Positions 15,024-23,642 of a DNA stretch of 64,000 bases are shown in pieces. The DNA is taken from NCBI GenBank assembly GCA_964608945.1, contig CAZSQB010000001.1, positions 30,440 through 94,439 on the forward strand. The letters run 5' to 3'. The notes below the pieces were generated by a model. It had not been told where the DNA came from and did no database searches. It was given only the letters and a program-made list of their open reading frames with translations. Numbering within the stretch: the first letter of the stretch is position 1; each line of letters opens with the position of its first letter. Source of the DNA: CAYWEP01 sp964608945 (lineage in GTDB: Bacteria; Patescibacteriota; Microgenomatia; Levybacterales; UBA12049). Position numbers and translations under genes: made by a program.

Positions 15024-17882
15024 ATGAAGCACTTTAAATTATTTATCATTTCATTGTTTTTGGTATTTGGATATTTAATATTGATTTCGTATCCTTATTT
15101 TTTTTCCAAGATTACGCGTTTTGATTCACTCGGACCTCTTTCATTAGTGGAAGAAAAATCGGTAAATATCCAAAAAACGTTCAGTCCAGACCGCAGAACC
15201 GATCAATTTGACAATCACTTGCTTAAAGGAGAAAAGGTCACTGTTAAACTTAAAGCTTCCGAAAACAATTTTGGTATTTTATTGTTTAGATTCGCGCAAC
15301 TATCTGACAATGTAACAGATACGGTTGTTTTTAGAGTAAAAGAAGAAGGAAAAGAATGGCACTATGAAAATAATTATAAGGCAAACCAATTTCAGCCAGA
15401 TCAGTATTTTACTTTTGGTTTTCCTCCTTTTAAAAATTCCAAAAACAACACCTACGTTTTTGAGATAGAATCTCTTTCAGGCACATACAAGAATGGAATT
15501 GGGGTGAGTTTGAGAGAACCGCAAGTCGCGTTAGTTTATAAATACACACGAGCCGATCTAACGAATTTTAATACGCTTTTCCCTTTTATTTTTAAAAAAT
15601 TTGTTTATGTAGCAAGAAACGTAAATTTCCTTCAAGATAGGCAGTTATTTATAATATTTTTTTCGTCATTTCTTTTTACTCTTTATTTGAAAAATAAAAG
15701 AAAAATAAAATTGCCAAAGCCTAAAAAGAAGTATCGTAAATTTTTAAAAATGGTTGTCGGTGAAATAATCTTCGATTATGTATTATTTGAAAAGAAGCTA
15801 TTTAAACCTTTAAAAAAATCAGTCCTCAGATTTACCAGATCCAAATTTTATTTAAAATACTTAGATACAAATGCTAAAAAAAGATTAGCAATTGTTTTAT
15901 TAGTATTTTTAATCGCGATTCTTTACCGATTTTCCGCAGCTTCAGTTGATCAATTAGGTGTGTTCTCATTTTATGCGGGTTTAGGTGGTCAGGGTGATTA
16001 TGATCAATTTATAAGAGCTGCAACATGTGCAGTAAGAAACTTTTGCCCTGCCATCTTAGGACAAAACTTTCTTATTGAATCATCTATCTTAGGGACGTTT
16101 TACGAAATATTCGGATTTGCGGGGGGACTTAAAGCATATCTATATTTCATGATTATTCTAAGCTCAATTGTTGCTACTCTTCCTTACGTTCTTTTGTCTC
16201 GAAAACACTTTATCACAATAGGTGGAATAATCGGCAGTCTTTTTCTTGCAACTTCAGATTATTTAACTCATATGGCCCTTAATCTTCCACCAGACAACGC
16301 GTCTCTATTTGCCTTCTCAATGTTCTTTATAGTTTATCTAATTACGATTCATATTGGAACCATTCGTTGGCTTTTATTTTTTGGCTTGATAGGTTTAATA
16401 GATGGATTAAATAAATTATTATTATTAATAAATGATTTAGCAGTATTTATGCTATTTGTTCCGGTTTTCTTCTATGAAAAGGCAAATAAGACTAAGAAGT
16501 TTCCTTTTGTTAAATTAAACCCAAAATTGATCTTCTATTCTATACTGCCACTTTTAGTTTTCCTCGTGATTTATTCGGCATGGGAGTATGTTGTACAAAT
16601 GAAATTCTCAACTCCCTACTATTTGAGAGCATTGATAGAAGGAGGTTCTACCTATCAATCATCCACTGACGCAGGATCTATGTCCATCAATGAAAGTCTT
16701 TCACAAGGCAATATATTGGAAAAATTATTTTATTATGCAGGATTGTCTGTCGTTATGCTAAAACGAGTAATTCAGAATGCTGGTCTTAATGATATCTTTC
16801 TTATTCCCATTTTATTCGGTTTATTATTCGCGACTTTCAGAAAGTCCCCATTCGATGGATTCGACAAGCTCACCACAAGTAATCTCAGGGCAAGAAAATT
16901 TTCTGTCACGAAATTAATATCTATGGTAATTTTTGCAAGCCTTGCTTTTACGACCCTACAATTATTCAAAGAAAACTTTCTGGGCATACAAGATATTGGA
17001 CAATATGTCTATGCATGGTCCAATGATATTTATGTTAATGTATTTCTCTTTGCATCTATAATTTTTCTTTTTATACTAAATTTTAGGTATCAAGCTTTTA
17101 AACTTGCTCTTCCAATAGTGCCTTACGTTATAATGCTTATTATCCTGACCAAGAATGCTCCCTGGGAAAGGCTTTTGGCGCACGTTATTGTATGGAGTAT
17201 AATTTTATTTTCCTTCCTTATTGATTGGATTTTAAGCAATACTAAGAAGAACCTGCCTGCCCTGCCTGCCGGCAGGCAGGGCGGCAGGCATGGTTATGCA
17301 TTAAAAAGATTATGGATTGGTCCTATCCTTCTAGTTCTATTCATCTTTTTTTATACAATTCCTAAAACATCGAGTATGGTAGCGCAACTGCGTTCAGGTA
17401 TTAACAACACAAGAGGCGAAGTTGAATACTTAAAATGGGTAAACTCAGAATTACCAAAAAATGCCATAATTCTTGCAGGAGGGAAAAGTGATCTAGTAAC
17501 TGTTACCGAAAATATAAATAGACCTATTATTTATAATACTTTGTGGACAGCGGCGTTACTGATTATACCAAATGAAATTCCAGGAGCAAAACCCACTGAT
17601 TTTGCTATATTAAATCAGTTGAAAATCAATGAGATACCAGGAGTAAGCCCAAGTGATTTTAGTATAATACGGGAGTTGAGAAACAAGGATAATTTCGGGA
17701 AAAACAAGTATATGATTTTAGAAGATGACGTTTATATATGGCGAGATAGAGTAGCAGGAGTAGGAGATAATCTTTTTTCTACATCTTCTGCTGCGTTGCT
17801 TAATGGAGAGGATTACTTAATCAAAGTCTATAAATCCAATCCAATTCTAAAAAAAGCTATCTACGAATTAAAGCTTAAGTAG
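15024..17882 (+). CDS. Large GT-C-type membrane glycosyltransferase, paralogue 2
   Basis: 952 residues with the same plan as the gene at 10084: TM1, a beta-rich domain (ASENNFGILLFRF), a second TM, a charged linker, a polytopic core with GGQGDYDQF, and a soluble tail. Three things set it apart. About 10 extra residues (SPFDGFDKLTTS region, 16846-16894) look like a short inserted repeat. Bases 17046-17546 are an exact copy of paralogue 1. Right after that, a 57-base unit is duplicated in tandem (17571-17684), giving NEIPGAKPTDF and NEIPGVSPSDF. Expected role: transfer from a lipid-linked sugar outside the membrane. The substrate is unknown. Confidence 0.72.
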   Translation: MKHFKLFIISLFLVFGYLILISYPYFFSKITRFDSLGPLSLVEEKSVNIQKTFSPDRRTDQFDNHLLKGEKVTVKLKASENNFGILLFRFAQLSDNVTDTVVFRVKEEGKEWHYENNYKANQFQPDQYFTFGFPPFKNSKNNTYVFEIESLSGTYKNGIGVSLREPQVALVYKYTRADLTNFNTLFPFIFKKFVYVARNVNFLQDRQLFIIFFSSFLFTLYLKNKRKIKLPKPKKKYRKFLKMVVGEIIFDYVLFEKKLFKPLKKSVLRFTRSKFYLKYLDTNAKKRLAIVLLVFLIAILYRFSAASVDQLGVFSFYAGLGGQGDYDQFIRAATCAVRNFCPAILGQNFLIESSILGTFYEIFGFAGGLKAYLYFMIILSSIVATLPYVLLSRKHFITIGGIIGSLFLATSDYLTHMALNLPPDNASLFAFSMFFIVYLITIHIGTIRWLLFFGLIGLIDGLNKLLLLINDLAVFMLFVPVFFYEKANKTKKFPFVKLNPKLIFYSILPLLVFLVIYSAWEYVVQMKFSTPYYLRALIEGGSTYQSSTDAGSMSINESLSQGNILEKLFYYAGLSVVMLKRVIQNAGLNDIFLIPILFGLLFATFRKSPFDGFDKLTTSNLRARKFSVTKLISMVIFASLAFTTLQLFKENFLGIQDIGQYVYAWSNDIYVNVFLFASIIFLFILNFRYQAFKLALPIVPYVIMLIILTKNAPWERLLAHVIVWSIILFSFLIDWILSNTKKNLPALPAGRQGGRHGYALKRLWIGPILLVLFIFFYTIPKTSSMVAQLRSGINNTRGEVEYLKWVNSELPKNAIILAGGKSDLVTVTENINRPIIYNTLWTAALLIIPNEIPGAKPTDFAILNQLKINEIPGVSPSDFSIIRELRNKDNFGKNKYMILEDDVYIWRDRVAGVGDNLFSTSSAALLNGEDYLIKVYKSNPILKKAIYELKLK
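16846..16894 (+). repeat. Probable short interspersed repeat inserted in frame
   Basis: The stretch contains TTCGACAAGCTCA (16860-16872) and TCTCAGGGCAAG (16883-16894). It resembles the TTCGAC...GAGCTTGTC-type interspersed repeats known from many environmental genomes, in a degenerate form. The paralogue at 10084 lacks about ten residues here, so it is an insertion in this copy. Confidence 0.4.
17046..17546 (+). repeat. 501-bp exact repeat, copy 2 (first copy 12022-12522)
   Basis: Base-for-base match to 12022-12522, including a second copy of the GC-rich palindrome at 17252-17288. It ends abruptly at the codons following NTLW in the predicted protein. Confidence 0.93.
17252..17288 (+). repeat. 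GC-rich palindromic element inserted in frame, copy 2
   Basis: Identical to 12228-12264; the perfect palindrome is 17259-17282. Its presence in both paralogues is explained by the 501-bp identical tract and need not mean two insertions. Confidence 0.8.
17571..17684 (+). repeat. 57-base in-frame tandem duplication (two diverged units)
   Basis: Units 17571-17627 and 17628-17684 each encode 19 residues with the pattern NEIPG-x-x-P-x-DF. Paralogue 1 has a single unit (IPGVSPQDF), so the duplication is specific to this copy. Confidence 0.65.
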
Positions 17883-17904
17883 ACTGAAAATCTTTGACAT
17901 ATGT

Positions 17905-17933
17905 TTGACATTCACTCACAATTAACATAAACT
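17905..17933 (+). promoter_or_regulatory. Promoter TTGACA-17-TAAACT heading the heptose/ThDP operon
   Basis: A consensus -35 box TTGACA (17905-17910) is 17 bases from TAAACT (17928-17933). A second TTGACA (17894-17899) lies 11 bases upstream and has CACAAT 17 bases beyond it, so two overlapping promoters are possible. The start codon at 17944 or 17947 follows shortly. Confidence 0.6.
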
Positions 17934-17943
17934 TCATTTACAA

Positions 17944-18567
17944 ATGATGGGTAAAAACAATAATCTTTATCGTAAAAAAGCAGAAACGCATTTAACCGAA
18001 AGCATCAAAGTTAAACAGGCAACGCTTGAAAAATGCATGAATTCAATTCTTGCTGCAGCTCAATTAATTGTGGATACTTTTTTATCCGGGGGTAAGGTTT
18101 TACTCTGCGGCAACGGTGGGAGTGCTGCCGATTGCCAGCACATGGCGACAGAACTTGTTAATACACTAGATAAGAATTTTATTCGTCCCAGTCTGCCTGC
18201 CTTTGCCCTCACTACCGATACGTCAGTAATGACATCTTTTGCCAATGACTTTGGTTTTGATGGAGTCTTTGAACGCCAAATTCAAGGTTTGGGTAAGCCT
18301 AACGATTTATTAATAGGTCTCTCAACCAGTGGAAATTCCAAAAACATCATCAGAGCCATGACAGCGGCCAATACTATCAAAATGCACACCCTGGCTTTAA
18401 CCGGCAATTCCGGTAAACTACAAAAAATAGCAGATGTGGTAATTTCTATCCCTAGTAAAAATACACAATACATCCAAGAAGCACACTTGACTGTTGAACA
18501 TATCCTTTGCGAATTGGTTGAGCATTATCTTTTTGTGGGTATAAAGAAAAAAGAACTATGGTCATAA
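17944..18567 (+). CDS. gmhA: Sedoheptulose-7-phosphate isomerase (SIS domain), copy 1
   Basis: 207 residues; ATG codons at 17944 and 17947 are both possible. GmhA converts sedoheptulose 7-phosphate to D-glycero-D-manno-heptose 7-phosphate. The SIS fold signature LLCGNGGSAADCQHMATEL (53-71) includes Glu70 at the catalytic Glu position. LSTSGNS (126-132) binds phosphate, and QEAHLTVEHILCEL near the C-terminus supplies the second catalytic region with His. It is the first gene of the operon and overlaps hddA by 10 bases, which strongly supports heptose rather than another SIS function. A second, more divergent copy is at 41454-42140. Confidence 0.88.
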   Translation: MMGKNNNLYRKKAETHLTESIKVKQATLEKCMNSILAAAQLIVDTFLSGGKVLLCGNGGSAADCQHMATELVNTLDKNFIRPSLPAFALTTDTSVMTSFANDFGFDGVFERQIQGLGKPNDLLIGLSTSGNSKNIIRAMTAANTIKMHTLALTGNSGKLQKIADVVISIPSKNTQYIQEAHLTVEHILCELVEHYLFVGIKKKELWS

Positions 18568-19583
18568 GCAGAACTCCTTTTCGAATTTCTTTCTTTGGTG
18601 GAGGTACGGATTATCCTGCCTGGTATCGCAATAATGGTGGTGCAGTTCTCGCTACAACAATCAATAAGTACTGCTACCTGAACGTAAGATTCCTGCCCCC
18701 TTTTTTTTGGCATAAATTTCGTATTGTCTATTCAAGGATAGAGAGTTGTAATACAATCGACGAAATTACTCATCCAGCTGTGCGCGAAATTTTACGTTTC
18801 TTAAAGATTAATCAAGGATTAGAAATCCATCATGATGGTGATTTACCAGCCAGATCGGGACTCGGCTCTAGCTCTGCTTTTACAGTGGGACTTCTTAATG
18901 CACTTTATGCTCTGCTTGGGCATATGCCCAATAAGCACAACTTAGCAAAAGAAGGTATATACCTGGAACAAGAGGTTTTAAAAGAAACAGTTGGTTCTCA
19001 GGATCAAATCCTTGCGGCACATGGGGGTTTCAATCATATAACTTTTCATAAAAATGGGGAGATTACACTTAAACCTATAACCCTTTCTTCTAAGCGTATT
19101 AAGGAACTTGAAAATCATCTAATGTTATTCTATACAGGAATTCCTCGTATTGCTTCAAAAGTAGCTAAAAGCTATGTAAAAAAAATTAAAACCCGAGAAA
19201 AACAACTTAGCATTATGCAAGATTCGGTAGAAGAAGCTCTCTCCATTTTAACGGGTAAGCGCGATATGAAAAGTTTTGGTGAACTCTTAAACAAGTTTTG
19301 GCAAATAAAGAGAACCTTAAGCCCTCAAGTTTCCAATTCCACTATCGATGAAATTTATAAAAAATCCCTATCTTCAGGCGCTATTGGGGGAAAGCTAATA
19401 GGTGCAGGCGGCGGCGGATTCTTACTTTTGTTTGTTCCTCCACGAAGTCAAAAAAAGGTAAGAGAAAGCTTAAAAAAACTTATTTATGTCCCTTTCAAAT
19501 TTGAATCCCAAGGATCTCAAATTATCTTTTTTGACAGACAAGAAGATTACACAAACGAGATTAAACGCAAACTCAGAACATGA
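18558..19583 (+). CDS. hddA: D-glycero-alpha-D-manno-heptose-7-phosphate kinase (GHMP), copy 1
   Basis: 341 residues. The N-terminus VISRTPFRISFFGGGTDY (2-19) is the HddA signature. The GHMP ATP loop is GLGSSSA in the ARSGLGSSSAFTVG segment, and GGKLIGAGGGGFLLLF near residue 275 is the C-terminal motif 3. The enzyme phosphorylates heptose 7-phosphate at C1 in the GDP-heptose route. It shares ATGA with the next gene. The operon itself has no hddC or gmhB; those are in the reverse operon at 43122 and 45686. A second hddA is at 42142-43125. Confidence 0.88.
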   Translation: MVISRTPFRISFFGGGTDYPAWYRNNGGAVLATTINKYCYLNVRFLPPFFWHKFRIVYSRIESCNTIDEITHPAVREILRFLKINQGLEIHHDGDLPARSGLGSSSAFTVGLLNALYALLGHMPNKHNLAKEGIYLEQEVLKETVGSQDQILAAHGGFNHITFHKNGEITLKPITLSSKRIKELENHLMLFYTGIPRIASKVAKSYVKKIKTREKQLSIMQDSVEEALSILTGKRDMKSFGELLNKFWQIKRTLSPQVSNSTIDEIYKKSLSSGAIGGKLIGAGGGGFLLLFVPPRSQKKVRESLKKLIYVPFKFESQGSQIIFFDRQEDYTNEIKRKLRT

Positions 19584-20584
19584 ATAAAAATCGTCATATC
19601 AGATGTGTACTTATCATTGGGATAAGTGGGTCTGGAGGTAGCTACCTTGCAGAGTATATAGTAAATAATCACCCAAAAGTGGAAGTACATGGAATTTCCC
19701 GATGGCACTCAACCACAATAGATAATTTAGATAAGGTTCAAAGACAGGTTATCGTGCATGAAGCTGATTTAATGGATATGGCTTCTGTAATTGAGGTTTT
19801 ACAAAAAGTAAAACCTGACGCCATTTTTCATTTAGCAGCCCATGCAAATGTCAGAACTTCTTTTATAACACCTACTTCGGTTTTAAGTAATAATATATTA
19901 GGTACCAGCAATCTTTTGGAAGCAATAAGGATTCTAAATATAAAGCCTATTGTACAAATTTGTAGTACTTCTGAAGTTTACGGCCAAGTAAATCCCAGAG
20001 ATGTTCCAATCAAAGAGTTGTGCCCTTTAAATCCGATGAGCCCTTATGCCGTTTCCAAGACGACACAAGATCTTTTAGGCGCTGTTTATTTTCGCGCGTA
20101 TGATATGAAAATAATTCGCACCAGAATGTTTGCCTATATTAATCCTCGTAGAGAAGATCTTTTTGCTACCTTCTTTGCTATGCAGGTCGCACGTATTGAG
20201 GAAGGATTGCAGAAAGAACTTTTGCACGGCAACCTTGACTCTATCCGAACCCTGATTGATGTCCGTGACGCAATGGGGTCCTATTGGGTTGCGGTCGAAA
20301 AGTGCCGCTTCGGGCAGGTGTACAATATTGGGGGAAATACTGTAATTACAGTAGGAGAATTTCTAGATTTCTTAAGAAAGAAAGCGAAAGTTGCGATTCC
20401 CCTGCGCCTTTCTCCTAACTTACTTCGTCCCACTGACGTAACACTTCAAATCCCCGATGTTACAAAATTTACTAAGGAAACTGGTTGGAGGCCGAAATAT
20501 AGTTTTGAAGAGAGCGTAGAATTTTTATTGAATATTTGCAGGAGTACGGTGGCACGGAAAAACAGCGCGCGAAGCGCTAATTAA
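19580..20584 (+). CDS. GMD-like GDP-sugar 4,6-dehydratase, probable GDP-heptose dehydratase
   Basis: 334 residues. IIGISGSGGSYLAEYI (12-27) is the GMD-type Rossmann turn. STSEVYG (129-135) holds Thr130 and Glu132, the dehydratase residues, and Tyr156/Lys160 (SPYAVSK) complete the active site. GMD relatives such as DmhA/WcbK act on GDP-D-glycero-alpha-D-manno-heptose, and the gene directly follows gmhA and hddA, so GDP-4-keto-6-deoxyheptose is the likely product. The C-terminus ends in a short positively charged tail over a small GC-rich palindrome (AGCGC...GCGCT near 20563-20577). GDP-mannose cannot be ruled out as substrate. Confidence 0.82.
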   Translation: MNKNRHIRCVLIIGISGSGGSYLAEYIVNNHPKVEVHGISRWHSTTIDNLDKVQRQVIVHEADLMDMASVIEVLQKVKPDAIFHLAAHANVRTSFITPTSVLSNNILGTSNLLEAIRILNIKPIVQICSTSEVYGQVNPRDVPIKELCPLNPMSPYAVSKTTQDLLGAVYFRAYDMKIIRTRMFAYINPRREDLFATFFAMQVARIEEGLQKELLHGNLDSIRTLIDVRDAMGSYWVAVEKCRFGQVYNIGGNTVITVGEFLDFLRKKAKVAIPLRLSPNLLRPTDVTLQIPDVTKFTKETGWRPKYSFEESVEFLLNICRSTVARKNSARSAN

Positions 20585-20587
20585 ACA

Positions 20588-21763
20588 ATGTATAGATATA
20601 AATTAGCTGAAAGAATTATTGATAAAGAAGATATAGCTGCGTTCACTGCTTGGCTTAGTACAAAAGACAATTCCCTGCCGCAGCTTACCAAGGGCCAATT
20701 GACCAATAAGCTTGAAATGAGTTGGGCTAAATGGGTTGGTACTAAATATGCGGTTTTTGTAAATTCCGGGTCCTCAGCTAACTTCCTGATGGCATATGCG
20801 GCTCTTCTTACAAAAAAGCTACGCAACAAAAAAGTTATTGTACCGAGTGTGGGATGGGTTACAACAATAAGCCCTTTTATGCAGCTTGGTTTCGAGCCCA
20901 TAATGTGCGGAGCAAATCCCGATACTTTAGGGTTTGATCCCAATCACCTCGAAGCCTTGTTGAAAAAACACCGACCGGCGCTGGTTATTATGGTTCATGT
21001 TCTAGGTGTACCTGATAATATGGACGTATTAAAGCATTTCCAGAAAAAGTATAAATTTATGCTATTGGAAGACGCCTGTGCTGCTTTGGGTGCGGAATAC
21101 GATGGTAAAAAGGTAGGAACGTTTGGTGATATGTCCTCCTTTTCTTTTTATTTTGGACACCAGCTCTCAACTATTGAAGGCGGGATGATAAATACTAATA
21201 ACAAAAAACTCTATGACCTGCTTGTGCTTTTACGAAGCCATGGGTGGGGCAAAGATTTGGACGAGAAAACTCACTTAAGATTAATGAAAAAATATAAGAT
21301 AGATGGCTCCCATAAATCCTTCACGTTTTTTGTGCCGGGACTTAATCTGCGAAACACCGAGGTCGGTGCATTTTTAGGGCTTCGCATGATGAAAAAAGCT
21401 GATCTGGTCACGAGAATTCGCAAGCGTAACCATTTAATATATGCCGCAAGCCTTAAAAATGTTACTTTTCAGAGGTGGAATAATAAGTCTGTGCCCTGTA
21501 GCATTTCGTTTGCTGTTCTCGCAAGAGATGGGGCACACCGAAAGGCATTAGTCAAGGAGCTTAACCGTAACGGAATAGAGATACGCATATTTACGGCGGG
21601 GAATCTTGGCTTGCATCCTTTCTGGTTTGAAAATTATGGAAGATTTCATCATCCAGTTTCTGATGCAGTGTACAGTCGTGGATTCTTTTTGCCAAACCAT
21701 GAGTCGCTTGCGCCGCAAGATGTAAAATCAATTTGTAAGGTGGTGAACAAAGTAAATCTATGA
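20588..21763 (+). CDS. ColD-like PLP 3-dehydratase (His replaces Schiff-base Lys), copy A
   Basis: 391 residues of the DegT/DnrJ/EryC1 fold: NSGSSANF (59-66), EDACAALGAEY (161-171), then SFSFYFGHQLSTIEGG. The residue at the PLP-lysine position is His191. ColD and RfbH share this change and use PLP or PMP to remove the 3-hydroxyl of a 4-keto-6-deoxy sugar nucleotide. The Ser-Thr-Ile-Glu-Gly-Gly end matches the ColD style. Placed right behind the GMD-like dehydratase, it should convert GDP-4-keto-6-deoxyheptose (or -mannose) to the 3-deoxy product. It overlaps the next SDR gene by 4 bases. Confidence 0.85.
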   Translation: MYRYKLAERIIDKEDIAAFTAWLSTKDNSLPQLTKGQLTNKLEMSWAKWVGTKYAVFVNSGSSANFLMAYAALLTKKLRNKKVIVPSVGWVTTISPFMQLGFEPIMCGANPDTLGFDPNHLEALLKKHRPALVIMVHVLGVPDNMDVLKHFQKKYKFMLLEDACAALGAEYDGKKVGTFGDMSSFSFYFGHQLSTIEGGMINTNNKKLYDLLVLLRSHGWGKDLDEKTHLRLMKKYKIDGSHKSFTFFVPGLNLRNTEVGAFLGLRMMKKADLVTRIRKRNHLIYAASLKNVTFQRWNNKSVPCSISFAVLARDGAHRKALVKELNRNGIEIRIFTAGNLGLHPFWFENYGRFHHPVSDAVYSRGFFLPNHESLAPQDVKSICKVVNKVNL

Positions 21764-22692
21764 AAGTTTTAGTTACCGGCGGTGCCGGCTACATCGGTTC
21801 TATACTAGTTCCTATGCTGCTTGAGAAAGGTGCCGCGGTAACGGTAGTGGACAATTTTTTTTATAACCAAAATTCACTTCTAGACGTGTGTTATCATCCG
21901 AGACTAAAGGTTGTACGGGCAGATGCGCGGGGGGATAAACTCATGGCATCTTTAATGAAAGGACAAGACTATATTTTGCCCCTGGCGTGTCTTGTGGGTG
22001 CGCCCCTTTGCGAGAAATTCCCGCAGGAAGCAAGAGCCGTAAATCTTGAAGCGATAAAAATGATTTTAAAACTCCGAAAGCCTGGCCAGAAAATTATCTT
22101 TCCGAATACAAACAGCGGCTACGGCATTGGTAAGGCCGGGATTTATTGTAATGAGGCAACACCCCTTAGGCCGATTTCTTTATATGGACGGTTGAAAGTA
22201 GAAGCTGAAGAGGCGATACTTGCCGCCGGGAACGCCATTACTCTTCGCCTTGCGACCGTTTTTGGCATAAGTCCTAGAATGAGACTCGATCTTTTAGTGA
22301 ATGACTTTGTTTACAGGGCTGTGCACGACGGCTATGTAGTCCTTTTTGAGGCAGGTTTTAAGCGAAATTACATTCACATTCGGGATGTAGCACGCGCATT
22401 TATCCATTGCATAGATAATTTCAAGAATTTGAAAAATGAACCCTACAATGTAGGACTAACGGATGCCAACCTTTCCAAACTAGAGCTTTGTGAGGAAATT
22501 AAAAGGCAGATTCCGGATTTTACTTTCGTTGTTTCTCCTATCGGTCGCGATCCGGATCAACGCAATTACATTGTTTCAAACGTTAAGATAGAAAAGACTG
22601 GCTTTATGCCACAGATTTCTTTGCGAGACGGCATAACAGAGCTAATAAAGGGATATCAGATTATAAGGAGGCATGATTTTACCAACTTATGA
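21760..22692 (+). CDS. NAD-dependent sugar-nucleotide epimerase/reductase (extended SDR)
   Basis: 310 residues. VTGGAGYIGS (5-14) binds the dinucleotide, NTNSGYG is the serine-type motif, and the catalytic Tyr-x-x-x-Lys is intact in SLYGRLK. It lacks the Thr-x-Glu of dehydratases, so epimerase or ketoreductase chemistry is likely. It lies between the first 3-dehydratase and the E1 alpha gene, overlapping both by 4 bases, so it probably acts on the same GDP-deoxyheptose intermediate. Base use is clearly richer in G+C than most of the window (35 of 60 bases G or C in 22201-22260), a trait shared with the two following genes. Confidence 0.75.
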   Translation: MKVLVTGGAGYIGSILVPMLLEKGAAVTVVDNFFYNQNSLLDVCYHPRLKVVRADARGDKLMASLMKGQDYILPLACLVGAPLCEKFPQEARAVNLEAIKMILKLRKPGQKIIFPNTNSGYGIGKAGIYCNEATPLRPISLYGRLKVEAEEAILAAGNAITLRLATVFGISPRMRLDLLVNDFVYRAVHDGYVVLFEAGFKRNYIHIRDVARAFIHCIDNFKNLKNEPYNVGLTDANLSKLELCEEIKRQIPDFTFVVSPIGRDPDQRNYIVSNVKIEKTGFMPQISLRDGITELIKGYQIIRRHDFTNL

Positions 22693-23642
22693 AGTTGCTG
22701 GAAATTTATAGAAAGCTTTATCTTATTCGGAGGAGCGAAGAATTGATTATTAAGCATTATAAAGAAAATGAAATGAAGACGCCCATGCATATGTCCATGG
22801 GTGAAGAAGCCATTGTAGTAGGAGTAGTCGCGGCTCTTCAAAAAAGAGATCAGGTGTTTGGTACTTATAGAAGTCATGGTTTATATCTGGCGAAGACCGA
22901 TGATACGGATAAATTTTTTGCCGAACTTTACGGTAAGGTGACCGGTAGCGCTCGCGGAAGGGCGGGGTCAATGCATCTTGCCTCGCCCAAGAATTGGATG
23001 ATGCTTACCTCCGCAGTAGTAGGAACAACCATTCCCGCCGCAGTCGGAGCAGCACTGGCAAATAAATTTCTAAAGAACCAAAAGGTGGTTGCCTCATTTT
23101 TCGGCGATGGTGCGCTTAATGAGGGTGTTTTTTGGGAGAGTTTGAATTTCGCCTGCCTTAAAAAACTGCCAGTTCTTTTTGTATGCGAAGACAATAATTT
23201 TGCTATACACTCGCCAGTTGGCGAGCGCATAGGATATAAATCCATAGTGCAGGTGGTGTCGCAATTCTACTGTCATGTAGCTGGCAGTGATACTACCGAC
23301 GTCTTTGAGATTTGTAGGGAAACTTCCGAGATGATTAAGAAAATGAAACAGACCGGCAAGCCGGGATTTCTTCACTTAAAATACTATCGGTATCTTGAGC
23401 ATGTAGGCGTGGAGGAGGATTTTCATTTCGGTTATAGGTCAAGACAGGAATTTTTAAAGTGGAAAAGAGTCGATCCGCTGCTTGTCGCCCGAAGATATTT
23501 ACTTCGCGCCCGCGTGAAAGAAAACGATATAACCGCCGAAGAATTTATTGTTGACCAAAATCTAGCTCAGAGTCTTAACAAAGCGCGAAAAGCGCCGTAT
23601 CCAACCGATGCGGAGTTATTTGCTGATATATATGGCTCGTAG
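22689..23642 (+). CDS. Thiamine diphosphate-dependent E1-like alpha subunit
   Basis: 317 residues, like the alpha subunits of 2-oxo-acid/acetoin dehydrogenase E1. The ThDP motif is clear: FFGDGALNEG (137-146) and, about 25 residues on, CEDNN (166-170). RSHG (61-64), GRAGSMHL (90-97) and NNFAIHSP (169-176) are the usual conserved E1 alpha segments. Alone it cannot act; the beta subunit is next (11-base overlap). No E2 lipoyl acyltransferase or E3 gene is in the window. E1-like pairs without E2 occur in deoxysugar clusters (AviB1/AviB2, AlmCI/AlmCII) and attach a two-carbon unit from pyruvate to a keto sugar. I infer that role here; a true dehydrogenase is less likely. Confidence 0.85.
   Translation: MKLLEIYRKLYLIRRSEELIIKHYKENEMKTPMHMSMGEEAIVVGVVAALQKRDQVFGTYRSHGLYLAKTDDTDKFFAELYGKVTGSARGRAGSMHLASPKNWMMLTSAVVGTTIPAAVGAALANKFLKNQKVVASFFGDGALNEGVFWESLNFACLKKLPVLFVCEDNNFAIHSPVGERIGYKSIVQVVSQFYCHVAGSDTTDVFEICRETSEMIKKMKQTGKPGFLHLKYYRYLEHVGVEEDFHFGYRSRQEFLKWKRVDPLLVARRYLLRARVKENDITAEEFIVDQNLAQSLNKARKAPYPTDAELFADIYGS

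Noticed and set aside
18191..18205. CTGCCTGCC half-site in gmhA as another palindrome copy
   Set aside because: There is no complementary arm, and the encoded LPAFALTTD is a conserved part of GmhA.
20588..21763. Sugar aminotransferase annotation for the DegT proteins at 20588, 24680, 40192 and 50958
   Set aside because: The Schiff-base Lys is His in all four, which matches 3-dehydratases and not aminotransferases.
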